Assembly: GCA_003159055.1 (NCBI GenBank)
Contig: PMLH01000636.1
Coordinates: 1 to 8,520 of the forward strand
Origin: Myxococcales bacterium
Lineage (GTDB): Bacteria; Myxococcota; Polyangia; Fen-1088
Direction of reading: 5' to 3'
DNA length: 8,520 bases
Shown here: piece after piece, positions 1 through 7,472 of the stretch
Position numbering within the stretch: the first letter of the stretch is position 1
How the letters are laid out: every line of letters begins with the position of its first letter
Position numbers and translations under genes: made by a program
The notes under the pieces: generated by a model
The model's input: the letters and a program-made list of their open reading frames with translations, nothing else
Databases searched by the model: none
Told to the model about the DNA's origin: nothing

Positions 1-1356
1 GAGCGATGCCGAAGCAGCGCCCGGCTGCGCTGGTCCGTCGGCAGCGAGCCCGCGGAGATTGTCCGCACCCTTCACACCGACGACGGCGACTACGTGCTCT
101 TGCGTACGGAGCAGCTCGCGGGTGGAAGCGTCACCATCTCGGCGACGCGCGCGGATTCCGTGGCCGGCGTGGTGGGTTCGGTCACGACCCCAACTGCCCC
201 GGCGCCTCGGCCAGAATCGACGCTGGAGCTGCCCGGCCACGGTCCGGTAGACTTCATACCCACCAATCGCGACGCCTTGTGGTCCGTCGGCGGTGTGCCT
301 CACGCGAGGTTCTTGCCTCTCGAACTTCCAGGGGCCTACACCCTGCGTACCGAGAAGGATCGCAACCTTCTACGTGGAAACCGAAAGAGCGGCGGGTTCG
401 TGAGCTTGCGCTACGCCTATCGTCGCGATGACTTGCCCAAGGAGTTTGCCGACGTGAACCTGGCCGTGCTCTCCGAAACCGTCCAGCGGCCCTTGCGTGA
501 AGCAAGCGTCCCCGTTCCCTTCGACGCCACAGCAACACGCAAGGATCCCATCGCCGAATTCCTATGTGCCGACGCCCATGGTAATGCCCACGCACTCATT
601 CCGGGCAAACCGGCGCGCATTCCATACTCAGCCCGGGCAACGTGCCGGGTGGTCATCCATCAGGAGCGCGTATCGCCGGAAGACGGACAGCAGCAGGTCG
701 TTCTGGAGATCGAAGTCACCAAGGCAAGTGGGGGTAAGCGCTCGGACGCCAGCGTGAACGAACACATGGTGCTCCGGCCTGGGGGCGAGCCGCGGATCTT
801 CTTCCTCAAGGGCATCACCGAACAATTCGACCAGATCGAAGTGCGCCTATCCCATGTCGCTGACGAAACCCGCTACGTCATGGACACCAGCGGGAAGCAG
901 GAACCACCCTCGGTACAATGGTCGGCGACTATCGAGGGCGGCCACGTACGCCTCTACGTCAGCCTCAATGTTCCGGCCGGCCTCTACCGTATCAATGAGC
1001 CAGCGGCCTCCATGACCCTCAACTTCGGCGTGCTCGGCCGCCTGACTTGGCTCAACCGACAAGGCAAGGAAGGCTTGCTGGGATTGGAAACTGGAGTGCT
1101 TGGCGCGAGCCTCATACCCCAGCAATACATCAACACCCTGCCGTTTCCCCCGACCTTGGTCACGCTGCTCGGGATCGGCCTGCGCGTCGAGGTCGGCCAG
1201 GGTGCCGCGGTTGGCGTTCATCTGTGGGGCGCCTACGAATTTCGCAGCGCCTACGCGTACACCTCCTCGGACGGCACCGCTCATGACGACGCGACCCACT
1301 GGTCGCTGCTGTTCGGACCCAGCATTTCCATCGGAAATATCGGGACGAATCTGTGA
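1..1356 (+). CDS. Unrecognised protein with possible C-terminal beta-barrel, 5'-truncated
   Basis: The reading frame is open from the first base of the window to a TGA at 1354-1356, giving 451 visible codons. The true start therefore lies upstream, and internal GTG or ATG codons are not needed as starts. I do not recognise the family. The N-terminal third is rich in Ala, Pro and Thr. The middle alternates charged and beta-prone stretches with an acidic and arginine character. The last ~150 residues show alternating hydrophobic and polar residues in short strands ending in Gly, with aromatic residues at strand ends (for example around LNFGVLGRLTW and VGVHLWGAYEF, then SLLFGPSISIG near the end). 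This pattern suits an outer-membrane barrel or a beta-sandwich, but that is inference from composition only. No export signal can be judged because the N-terminus is missing. It is convergent with the response regulator and shares no spacing with it. Confidence 0.75.
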   Translation, partial: ERCRSSARLRWSVGSEPAEIVRTLHTDDGDYVLLRTEQLAGGSVTISATRADSVAGVVGSVTTPTAPAPRPESTLELPGHGPVDFIPTNRDALWSVGGVPHARFLPLELPGAYTLRTEKDRNLLRGNRKSGGFVSLRYAYRRDDLPKEFADVNLAVLSETVQRPLREASVPVPFDATATRKDPIAEFLCADAHGNAHALIPGKPARIPYSARATCRVVIHQERVSPEDGQQQVVLEIEVTKASGGKRSDASVNEHMVLRPGGEPRIFFLKGITEQFDQIEVRLSHVADETRYVMDTSGKQEPPSVQWSATIEGGHVRLYVSLNVPAGLYRINEPAASMTLNFGVLGRLTWLNRQGKEGLLGLETGVLGASLIPQQYINTLPFPPTLVTLLGIGLRVEVGQGAAVGVHLWGAYEFRSAYAYTSSDGTAHDDATHWSLLFGPSISIGNIGTNL

Positions 1357-1779
1357 TTAGCCAAGCACCTGCGCCGCAAGCTCGCGCAGGTAGTCGATAT
1401 CGAAGGGCTTGTCGAGCAGGGTCAGGGCGCCAATTTCAAGCGCGCGCTTGTGGGTGTTCTCGTCGCCAAACGCCGTGAAGAGTATGAACGGCGGCATGCC
1501 GGGATTTTGCCCGACCTTGGCCAAGGCTTCTAGGCCCGGCCATCCCGGCATGCGAAGGTCAGAGAGCATGAGGTCGAAGGCGCCAAGAGTGCCGTCCGGG
1601 CTGAGCGAATCGCCGAGGATATCCATCAGATCCACACCGTTGGATACGGCGACAATCTGGTACCCGTCTTTGCGTAGCGCCGATGTGAGCAGAAACCGAA
1701 ACGGACCATCATCCTCGGCGAGGAGCAGTCGGTGGGGGCCCAAGCCACGGACAGTCTCTTCCCCGCGTGCCTTGCGCAT
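1357..1779 (-). CDS. Single-domain response regulator (receiver/CheY-like)
   Basis: This 140-residue protein is essentially one phosphoacceptor receiver domain. From the chosen ATG the family landmarks are all present: the acidic pocket E22-D23-D24 (LLLAEDDG), the phosphoacceptor D74 (LSDLRMPG), the switch threonine T102 (FTAF) and the conserved lysine K124 (LDKPF). No DNA-binding or enzymatic output domain follows; the protein ends about 16 residues after the lysine. It would therefore act by protein contact or as a phosphorelay step, with an unlinked histidine kinase. The start is uncertain. The frame is open up to 1953 with further ATG codons at 1824 and 1842, but the extra N-terminal residues (Cys- and Trp-rich) do not look like protein, and none of the starts has a strong ribosome binding site. 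It is divergent from the membrane protein gene to its right. The receiver assignment is firm; its pathway is unknown. Confidence 0.88.
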   Translation of the reverse strand: MRKARGEETVRGLGPHRLLLAEDDGPFRFLLTSALRKDGYQIVAVSNGVDLMDILGDSLSPDGTLGAFDLMLSDLRMPGWPGLEALAKVGQNPGMPPFILFTAFGDENTHKRALEIGALTLLDKPFDIDYLRELAAQVLG

Positions 1780-1981
1780 CGAGATGCGGTCGGAGGCTGA
1801 ATTGTCGCACGTTGTAGTTTGCATGCGACCAGGTCTCTGCATGAAGAGTGCCTGCCAATCTGCCCGCCAGGGCGACCACAAATCTCGTAAAAGGCTGTGG
1901 CCGCATGCCTCGCGTGGCGGCTTGCCACACTGCCAGCAGCCGCAGCCAAGCAAGCGAAGCGGACAGGGCCGTCCTTCCCGA

Positions 1982-2015
1982 GCGAGGCTACCGCGAAAGC
2001 GAGGCTACCGCGAAA
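1982..2015 (+). repeat. Perfect tandem repeat, 2 x 17 bp
   Basis: The unit GCGAGGCTACCGCGAAA occurs twice with no gap (1982-1998 and 1999-2015), followed by the first bases of a third copy. It lies immediately before the ATG at 2019, and each copy carries a GAGG that could pair weakly with 16S rRNA, though at a long distance from the start. A 17-bp unit is not a multiple of three, so gain or loss of a copy would change the frame if the longer open frame from 1848 were translated. Confidence 0.9.
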
Positions 2016-2018
2016 GCC

Positions 2019-3410
2019 ATGGCACCCGCACCGTCCCCGTACAACACTCTCCCCATGGCCGGCGAACCCACCATTGAGAAGAAGACCTACACGGAGGAGC
2101 GGGCCAAGCGCGTGCTACTGGCCGCCCTGCGAGGGAAAAGTGGGCAACTAACCAAGTCGGACGCGGTCGCGCTGTCGGGTCTGCCGGTGCCCGACGCCGA
2201 ACAGTCCCTGACCAACCTACTCAAGGAGTACCGCAGCCATCTGTCGGCGACCGAGAGCGGCGAGCTGGTGTACGAATTCGATCCGGCGTTCGAGCGTCGC
2301 GACGCGGTCCCCTTCACCGAAAAGTTGGCCAAGTTCGGCCAAACGCTGTGGAAGGGCTTCACCTTTCTGTTCAAGATTTCGATCGTCGGCACGTTGGTGG
2401 CCTACTTCGCGGTGTTCCTCGTCATGATGCTGGCACTGGTGTTCGCGCGACGTTCCGACGATCGCGACGAGGACGGCGGCTTCGACCTCGGCTGGCCGCT
2501 GTTCTGGATGTGGGGCTGGGGCCCGTCCAGCCAGGACCCGTATGGCCGCCGAGCACGACCCCGGCGCAAGGGAAAACCGCTCTACAAGAAGGTGTTCGAG
2601 TTCGTGTTCGGGCCGCCGCGTCCGAGCGAAGATCCGCTGCTCGACGAGAAGGAGATCCTGGCGCATATCCGCAAGAACCGTGGACGTATCGCGGCAGTGG
2701 ATCTGGTTACGCTGATGGGCTGGGACTTTCCGCACGCTGACGAGGAAGCGACGCGCCTGCTCATCGACTACGGTGGAGAGCCCGAGGTCACGGACGACGG
2801 CGTGGTGCTGTACGTGTTCAAGGATATCCGAAAGACGGTACAAGAAAGTGGGGCCACAGAGGTGGAGCCGCGACGGGCTTGGGAGCGCATGGAGACGCGG
2901 CCGCCCCTGACCAGCAACAGTAGCGGGACCAACGTGACCATCGCTCTACTCAATGGCTTCAACCTGCTTGCACCGTTCTGGATCGTGCCCGCCTTCGAGG
3001 CGCACCTGCAAGCACCGTTGGACCACACCTTCCTGCTCTACACCTACCCGGTGATATTCTCCGGCATGGTATTCGTCGTGCCGCTCGGCCGTTGGATGGT
3101 GGAGCAGGTGCGCGATCGTGGTCGGAGCAAACGCAACGCCAAACGCGCGATCCTGCGCATTGCGATCGAGAACCGGGGTGCGCCCTTGCCGCCCGAGCAG
3201 CTTGCGCGCGGTCCAGTTGCGGCCAAGGTGCTGGACGACTCGTTGGTCGTGCTGGGTGGCGACGTGGTCACCGACGACGCCGGCCAAATGCGCTACGCTT
3301 TCCCAAGGATCAGGGAAGAGCTAGACGCCGTGGCCCGCGCACGCAAACAGGCGTCCGGTGTCGAAAGGGACCCAGGCGCCGTCATATTCTCGTCGAAAGA
3401 CCGCCTGTAG
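2019..3410 (+). CDS. Membrane protein with three winged-helix-like repeats, function unknown
   Basis: This is a 463-residue protein from the chosen ATG. I do not recognise a named family. It contains three similar ~60-residue modules at about 29-93, 210-271 and 375-435. Each starts with a helix of the type (V/E/A)IL..(A/I)..(K/N)(R/G)G, then a second helix, then a beta-hairpin ending in aromatic residues (GELVYEF, GVVLYVF, GQMRYAF). This layout resembles a winged helix-turn-helix fold. The modules are separated by hydrophobic segments at about 114-143 (a clear helix), 305-326 and 338-357. A Trp/Gly-rich patch (FWMWGWG) at about 162-168 and basic loops lie between. The first and third modules flank membrane helices and are probably cytoplasmic. 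The frame is open back to 1848, and an alternative ATG at 2055 is equally plausible; no start has a good ribosome binding site. Residues encoded before 2019 look non-coding. The gene is divergent from the response regulator. Confidence 0.82.
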   Translation: MAPAPSPYNTLPMAGEPTIEKKTYTEERAKRVLLAALRGKSGQLTKSDAVALSGLPVPDAEQSLTNLLKEYRSHLSATESGELVYEFDPAFERRDAVPFTEKLAKFGQTLWKGFTFLFKISIVGTLVAYFAVFLVMMLALVFARRSDDRDEDGGFDLGWPLFWMWGWGPSSQDPYGRRARPRRKGKPLYKKVFEFVFGPPRPSEDPLLDEKEILAHIRKNRGRIAAVDLVTLMGWDFPHADEEATRLLIDYGGEPEVTDDGVVLYVFKDIRKTVQESGATEVEPRRAWERMETRPPLTSNSSGTNVTIALLNGFNLLAPFWIVPAFEAHLQAPLDHTFLLYTYPVIFSGMVFVVPLGRWMVEQVRDRGRSKRNAKRAILRIAIENRGAPLPPEQLARGPVAAKVLDDSLVVLGGDVVTDDAGQMRYAFPRIREELDAVARARKQASGVERDPGAVIFSSKDRL

Positions 3411-3772
3411 CATGTCCGAGCCATCCAAACGCCGCCCTTGATCGCGCGCCTAGGTCTTGGGCTCGATAGGCACGACCAGGACGGCGCAGGGCGCGTGTTG
3501 CACGACCTTTTCGGCGACACTGCCTAGCAAAATCCGTGGGCGCTACCGAACGCTCGGCGATAAGTCGGCGATGGGAGATCTCGCGAGCAACGAGCCGGCG
3601 CTGAACAGGCTCGCTACAGTCGAGCGCCGGGATGAAGAGAGCGCCCTCATCGAGTCAGCTAAGCAAGAACTCCGCACCAAGGGCTTACCGACCGTAGACG
3701 ATCACGCCAAAGCGCCATCCGGCGATAGCGCTGACCGCGATCATCGGGCGCGACATCGGCCTGGCACCTCAG
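3411..3772. other. Gene-poor spacer with universal stress protein debris
   Basis: No intact gene is seen here. The minus strand carries the C-terminal end of a universal stress protein near the left side, described separately. On the plus strand, roughly 3625-3775 reads as a helix-rich stretch (ESALIESAKQELRTKGL) followed, after a frame change, by TAIIGRDIG. This loosely resembles the middle of a universal stress protein, but the match is weak. No convincing terminator hairpin with a T-run follows the membrane protein gene. Confidence 0.5.
3450..3536 (-). pseudogene. C-terminal remnant of a universal stress protein (UspA family)
   Basis: Reading the minus strand from 3536 down to a TAG at 3450-3452 gives 28 residues that match the ending typical of UspA-family proteins. 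LLGSVAEKVVQHAPCAVLVV is the last helix and beta-strand of the fold, which in intact proteins follows the nucleotide-binding G-x2-G-x9-G-(S/T) motif. The GS of that motif is present here. Upstream the same frame hits a TAG at 3543-3545, and no usable frame continues with the expected glycine-rich loop. This is therefore the tail of a gene whose body has been lost or scrambled. The match is strong because the order and spacing are those of the family. It cannot make a functional protein. Confidence 0.72.
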
Positions 3773-4153
3773 CTAGTTGAAGCCTTTCGATGCCACGCTA
3801 TCTCTGATCACCGTGCAGTTCGCGACGATCGTCTCCAGGTTCTGGTACCAGACGGGCTTATCCGGCAAAGCCTCGGTTTTGCTCGACTCTGGGCTCTTGA
3901 GCTGATCAAGCTCCATGCTCTTCTTCACCTTGGCCTGGCACTTGGCTAGCTCCTATTTCAAGTGGTTCAGTTTTGCAATTTTGGCGGTCGAGATCCCCTG
4001 AAGGTTCTTGAGACTGGAACGGCGAGTTCTGAGAGCGGCCCTGCTCACCTGCTTCTTGCATCCGCCGTTGGCGAGCAGCATTGCGGCGGAAGACCAGCAA
4101 GAAGAATGAGCTGCGTACACCCATCATTGCGGCATCTTCAGGTTGCGGGCCAT
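3773..4153 (-). pseudogene. Broken small lipoprotein gene
   Basis: One minus-strand frame reads, with interruptions, from an ATG at 4153 to a TAG at 3773-3775. A good ribosome binding site (AAGGGAGG, 5 bases before) precedes that ATG, but a TGA at 4124-4126 ends the frame after nine codons. That TGA overlaps a second ATG at 4127 in another frame. The second frame gives a typical export start (MMGVRSSFFLLVF). It should then continue in the first frame as SAAMLLANGGCKKQ, a lipoprotein-type signal with Cys, so a one-base loss near 4084-4091 is implied. Further on, a TAG at 3953-3955 interrupts an otherwise well-formed lysine-rich helical stretch (AKIAKLNHLK, stop, ELAKCQAKVKKS). The end is intact (VWYQNLETIVANCTVIRDS). 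With both lesions repaired it would be a lipoprotein of about 115-120 residues of unknown role. Sequencing error is the alternative for the frameshift, but two lesions favour decay. Confidence 0.6.
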
Positions 4154-4166
4154 GGCATCCTCCCTT
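4154..4166 (-). promoter_or_regulatory. Strong ribosome binding site before the broken lipoprotein gene
   Basis: On the minus strand AAAGGGAGG lies five bases before the ATG at 4153. It would drive a nine-codon leader ending in TGA at 4124-4126, which overlaps the ATG at 4127 of the export-signal frame. This arrangement resembles translational coupling, or else reflects a frameshift in the gene start. Confidence 0.55.
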
Positions 4167-4418
4167 TCTCCTCTGAGCCAGTGTCCAGCAAACGCCATGC
4201 CGTTCGCGGCGCGTGGCTCGCTACCCGATTTGCACGCAAACCCTAGGGCCGCACGACCGGACCACGTGGCAGTCTGCCTCGCGTGACATCCTGCCACGAT
4301 CCCGGTCCTCCTCCTGCGACTCGCCGATGGCCCTCTGTGCGCCGATTGCCATTGATCAGGTGTGCATGATGCCGCGAAAGCTTTTCCGGCCAGAGAAGCC
4401 GAATCGGGCGTGGATTCT
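4167..4418. other. Spacer with no recognisable gene
   Basis: This lies between the end of cusA and the broken lipoprotein gene. No frame on either strand gives a recognisable protein. A short inverted repeat GAATC-N7-GATTC (4401-4417) lies just after the cusA stop codon on the minus strand. It has only five base pairs and no T-run, so it is at best a weak terminator. Confidence 0.4.
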
Positions 4419-7400
4419 TCATCCTGCCTGCCCTTTCAGGGTCTCAGGTTCACCGGATCTGACTCGACGGCGACCGATGACGATCTGGTAGACGATAGGC
4501 AGCACCAGAAGCGTAACCAGCGCGCTCGTCAGCATGCCTCCGATCATCGGAGCGGCGACACGCTTCATCACCGACGCGCCGGCACCCGCGCTCCACATCA
4601 CGGGTAGCAGGCCGAAGATGATTGCCGACACAGTCATCATCTTAGGTCGCAGGCGCTCTGCGGCGCCTTTGAGGATGGCGTCGTCGACCGACGCCCGCGT
4701 CGCCTGACCGGCGCTCTCCTCCCGCATGGCCTGGTCTAGGTACACGAGCATCACGACGGCCGTCTCCGCCGAGACCCCCGCCAGGGCGATGAAGCCGACC
4801 CCGACTGCGACGCTCAACTGGTAGCCCAGAATCCAGGTGAGCCACATTCCACCCGTTAGGCTGACGGGTAGGAGCAACATGACCATGAGGGGTGCGCGAA
4901 GATTTCGGAAGTTCAGGTAGAGCAGCAGGAATACCAGCAACAGCGTGACGGGAACGATCATTCGCAAGCGCGCGGCAGCGCGCTGCATGTATTCGAATTG
5001 CCCGCTCCAGATCAGATTGTATCCGGCCGGCAACTTTACTTCGCGCTCGATGAGGTCGCGTGCGCGCGCAACGTACCCACCAATGTCTTTGCCGCTCACA
5101 TCGACGTAGATCCAGGCAGTCGGGCGAGACCCCTCCGACTTGATGACCGGCGGTCCCTTGACGAACTTGAGGTCCGCCAGCTCGCCAAGCGGCCCGTAGT
5201 GCCCCATTGGAGAATGGACGAGCACGCCACGGATGGATTCGAGCGATTCGCGCTCCTCGCGGGGATAGCGTACGTTGATCGGGTAGCGCTCTAGCCCTTC
5301 CACGGTGTGGCCTACGTTCATCCCGCCCACCGCCGACGAAATCACTTCCTCGATGTCCGCGACTTCGATCCCAAATCGCGCGGCCAGTGGACGCCGGATC
5401 TTGATGTCGAGGAAGTTTCCGCCCGTCACGCGCTCAGCGAATACCGACGCCGTGCCCGGTAGGTTGTGGAGCTTGGCCTCGATCTGCTCGGCGAGCCCCG
5501 CGAGCACCTGCAGGTCTGGGCCGAGCACCTTGATGCCAACCGGCGTCTTGATGCCGGTCGCGAGCATATCGATGCGGGTCTTGATGGGCATCGTCCAGGC
5601 ATTGGTCACCCCTGGCAGGTGGATGGCGCGATCCATCTCCTGGACCAGCTTCTCGTGGGTCATGCCGGGACGCCATTCCGACTCGGGCTTGAGCCCGATG
5701 ATGGTCTCGATCATGTTCAGGGGGGCCGGATCGGTCGCGGTCTCCGCCCGCCCGACCTTGCCAAAGACGTGTTCCACTTCGGGAAAGCTCTTGAGAATCT
5801 GGTCCGTCTGTTGGAGCACCTGCCGCGCCTTGGTAATCGAGATGCCTGGCAACATCGACGGTATGTAGAGAAGATCCCCTTCGTAGAGCGGCGGCATGAA
5901 TTCGCTCCCGATGCGGGTGATGGGCCACGCTGTCACGCCGAGCAACACCACCGTCGCGGCCAGGACCCAGACTGGGTGCCGCAACAGGCCACGCAGCACG
6001 GGGCGATACACCGCTAGCATCACCCGGGCGACCGGGTTGGACCGCTCCGGCCGGATCTTGCCCCTGACGAAATACCCCATGAGCACCGGAACAATAGTCA
6101 GGCTCAAGATCGCCGCCGCGAGCATCGAGTACGTCTTCGTGTAGGCGAGCGGCTTGAAGAGCCGTCCTTCTTGAGCCTCAAGCGCGAACACGGGCAGAAA
6201 CGAGAAGGCGATGATGAGGAGCGAGAAGAACAACGCCGGGCCGACCTCCTTGGATGACTCGATGACGACCTTCCAATGGTCGAAGCTGGGCCCGGCGCGC
6301 TCGATGTGCTTATGCATGTTCTCGATCATGACAATTGCCGCATCGACCATGGCTCCGATGGCGATGGCGATCCCTCCCAGGCTCATGATGTCGGCGGAAA
6401 GCCCCTGCAGCCGCATGACGAGGAACGCGAGAATGATTCCGGCTGGGAGCGTGAAGATGGCGACAAGAGCGCTACGCGCGTGCAGGAGAAAGAGGATGCA
6501 CACCAGTGCGACGATGATGCACTCTTCGAGGATCTTGTGCTCCAGCGTCTGGACGGCGCGTTCGATCAGCCCCGAGCGATCGTACGCGGGCACGATGCGC
6601 ACGCCTGCCGGCAGCGTCTTTCCCAGCTCTTTCAGGCGCGTCTTGACGTGGGCGATGACGTCGTAGGCGTTGGCGCCGTAGCGCATGATCACGATGCCAC
6701 CAACGACTTCGCCCTCACCGTTCCATTCCACCAGGCCGCGGCGAAGCTCGGGCCCGATGGCAACATTGGCGACGTCGGCAATCCGGATCGGAACGTGATT
6801 GGGCCCCACCCCAAGCGGAATCGATCGAATGTCGTCGAGCGATTTGATGTAGCCGAGACCGCGCACCATGAATTCTGTTTCGGCCTGCTCCACGACCCGG
6901 CCCCCCACATCCTCGTTGCCGCGCTGAATGGCCTGCCGAACCTTGGCGAGAGGAATGTTGAACGCTTGCAGCTTCTGCGGATCGACGGTGACTTGGTACT
7001 GGCGCACGAATCCACCGACGCTGGCCACCTCGGCGACGCCTGGCACCTGCTGCAGCTCGTAGCGCAGCTGCCAGTCTTGAATGGAGCGAAGCTGCGCAAG
7101 GTCCTGCCGGTCGCTTTGCAGCGTGTACTCGTAGACCCAACCTACGCCGGTTGCGTCCGGACCGAGGGCCGGATTCACCCCGGGCGGAAGCCGCCCGGCA
7201 GCGTAGTTGAGATACTCGAGGACGCGGCTTCGCGCCCAGTACATGTCGGTTCCATCCTCGAAGATGATGTAGACGAACGAAAATCCGAAGAACGAGTAGC
7301 CGCGCACCACCTTGGTCTTCGGCACCGACAGCATCGTGGTCGTCAGCGGATAGGTCACCTGATCTTCGACGACCTGGGGCGACTGTCCCGGATAGTCTGT

Positions 7401-7472
7401 GAAGATTACAGCGAAGATGGGAGACATAAGCAGCCCGAAGAAGGGATAGAGTACGCCAGCCGCAATGGGCAC
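4419..7472 (-). CDS. cusA: CusA-type copper/silver RND efflux pump, N-terminus replaced
   Basis: This is the inner-membrane proton-driven pump of a heavy-metal RND tripartite system, moving Cu(I)/Ag(I) out through a periplasmic adaptor and outer-membrane channel. The frame from a GTG at 7472 gives 1017 residues. From residue 22 it follows CusA closely: [52 protein letters not shown]. Compared with E. coli CusA from memory, the proton-relay residues D405, E939 and K984 correspond to D377 ([13 protein letters not shown]), E903 and K944. The metal-binding methionines M623 and M672 correspond to M587 and M636. The third, M573, is isoleucine (I537), with a Met three residues later. The native first ~46 residues, including the first membrane helix, are absent. 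Residues 1-21 match instead the end of a copper P-type ATPase. An in-frame TGA lies just upstream (about 7506-7508), so GTG is the only start in this frame. No CusB or CusC gene is adjacent. Activity is doubtful unless it is fused to the upstream frame. Confidence 0.9.
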   Translation of the reverse strand: MPIAAGVLYPFFGLLMSPIFAVIFTDYPGQSPQVVEDQVTYPLTTTMLSVPKTKVVRGYSFFGFSFVYIIFEDGTDMYWARSRVLEYLNYAAGRLPPGVNPALGPDATGVGWVYEYTLQSDRQDLAQLRSIQDWQLRYELQQVPGVAEVASVGGFVRQYQVTVDPQKLQAFNIPLAKVRQAIQRGNEDVGGRVVEQAETEFMVRGLGYIKSLDDIRSIPLGVGPNHVPIRIADVANVAIGPELRRGLVEWNGEGEVVGGIVIMRYGANAYDVIAHVKTRLKELGKTLPAGVRIVPAYDRSGLIERAVQTLEHKILEECIIVALVCILFLLHARSALVAIFTLPAGIILAFLVMRLQGLSADIMSLGGIAIAIGAMVDAAIVMIENMHKHIERAGPSFDHWKVVIESSKEVGPALFFSLLIIAFSFLPVFALEAQEGRLFKPLAYTKTYSMLAAAILSLTIVPVLMGYFVRGKIRPERSNPVARVMLAVYRPVLRGLLRHPVWVLAATVVLLGVTAWPITRIGSEFMPPLYEGDLLYIPSMLPGISITKARQVLQQTDQILKSFPEVEHVFGKVGRAETATDPAPLNMIETIIGLKPESEWRPGMTHEKLVQEMDRAIHLPGVTNAWTMPIKTRIDMLATGIKTPVGIKVLGPDLQVLAGLAEQIEAKLHNLPGTASVFAERVTGGNFLDIKIRRPLAARFGIEVADIEEVISSAVGGMNVGHTVEGLERYPINVRYPREERESLESIRGVLVHSPMGHYGPLGELADLKFVKGPPVIKSEGSRPTAWIYVDVSGKDIGGYVARARDLIEREVKLPAGYNLIWSGQFEYMQRAAARLRMIVPVTLLLVFLLLYLNFRNLRAPLMVMLLLPVSLTGGMWLTWILGYQLSVAVGVGFIALAGVSAETAVVMLVYLDQAMREESAGQATRASVDDAILKGAAERLRPKMMTVSAIIFGLLPVMWSAGAGASVMKRVAAPMIGGMLTSALVTLLVLPIVYQIVIGRRRVRSGEPETLKGQAG
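7410..7472 (-). other. Fragment of copper P-type ATPase C-terminal membrane region
   Basis: The first 21 residues of the pump frame contain [14 protein letters not shown] followed by SPIFA. This is the signature of the last membrane pair of CopA-type Cu(I) P-type ATPases, where it normally precedes a small-residue helix and a basic C-terminus. It has no counterpart in CusA, whose sequence resumes at VIFTDYPGQ. The piece is strongly hydrophobic and of helix length, so it may stand in for the lost first membrane helix of the pump. Confidence 0.75.

Noticed and set aside
1914..1928. Hairpin GTGGC-N5-GCCAC in the divergent spacer
   Set aside because: A five-base stem is expected by chance in GC-rich DNA and no function is supported.
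2217..2843. 208-codon minus-strand open frame opposite the membrane protein
   Set aside because: Arg/His/Glu-rich shadow frame with no recognisable motif, opposite a better supported gene.
3457..3780. 107-codon plus-strand open frame as an intact gene
   Set aside because: Its first part is the reverse of the universal stress protein tail and its end loses any family resemblance; no ribosome binding site.
3906..4127. 73-codon minus-strand frame as an intact small protein
   Set aside because: Only its first ~13 residues look like an export signal; the rest is low-complexity, whereas the neighbouring frame is coherent.
4267..4283. Sigma-54 promoter candidate (TGGCAG...)
   Set aside because: The spacing between the GG and GC elements is off by one and the -12 element does not match.
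4401..4417. Terminator after cusA
   Set aside because: Only a five-base stem with a seven-base loop and no T-run; mentioned in the spacer entry only.
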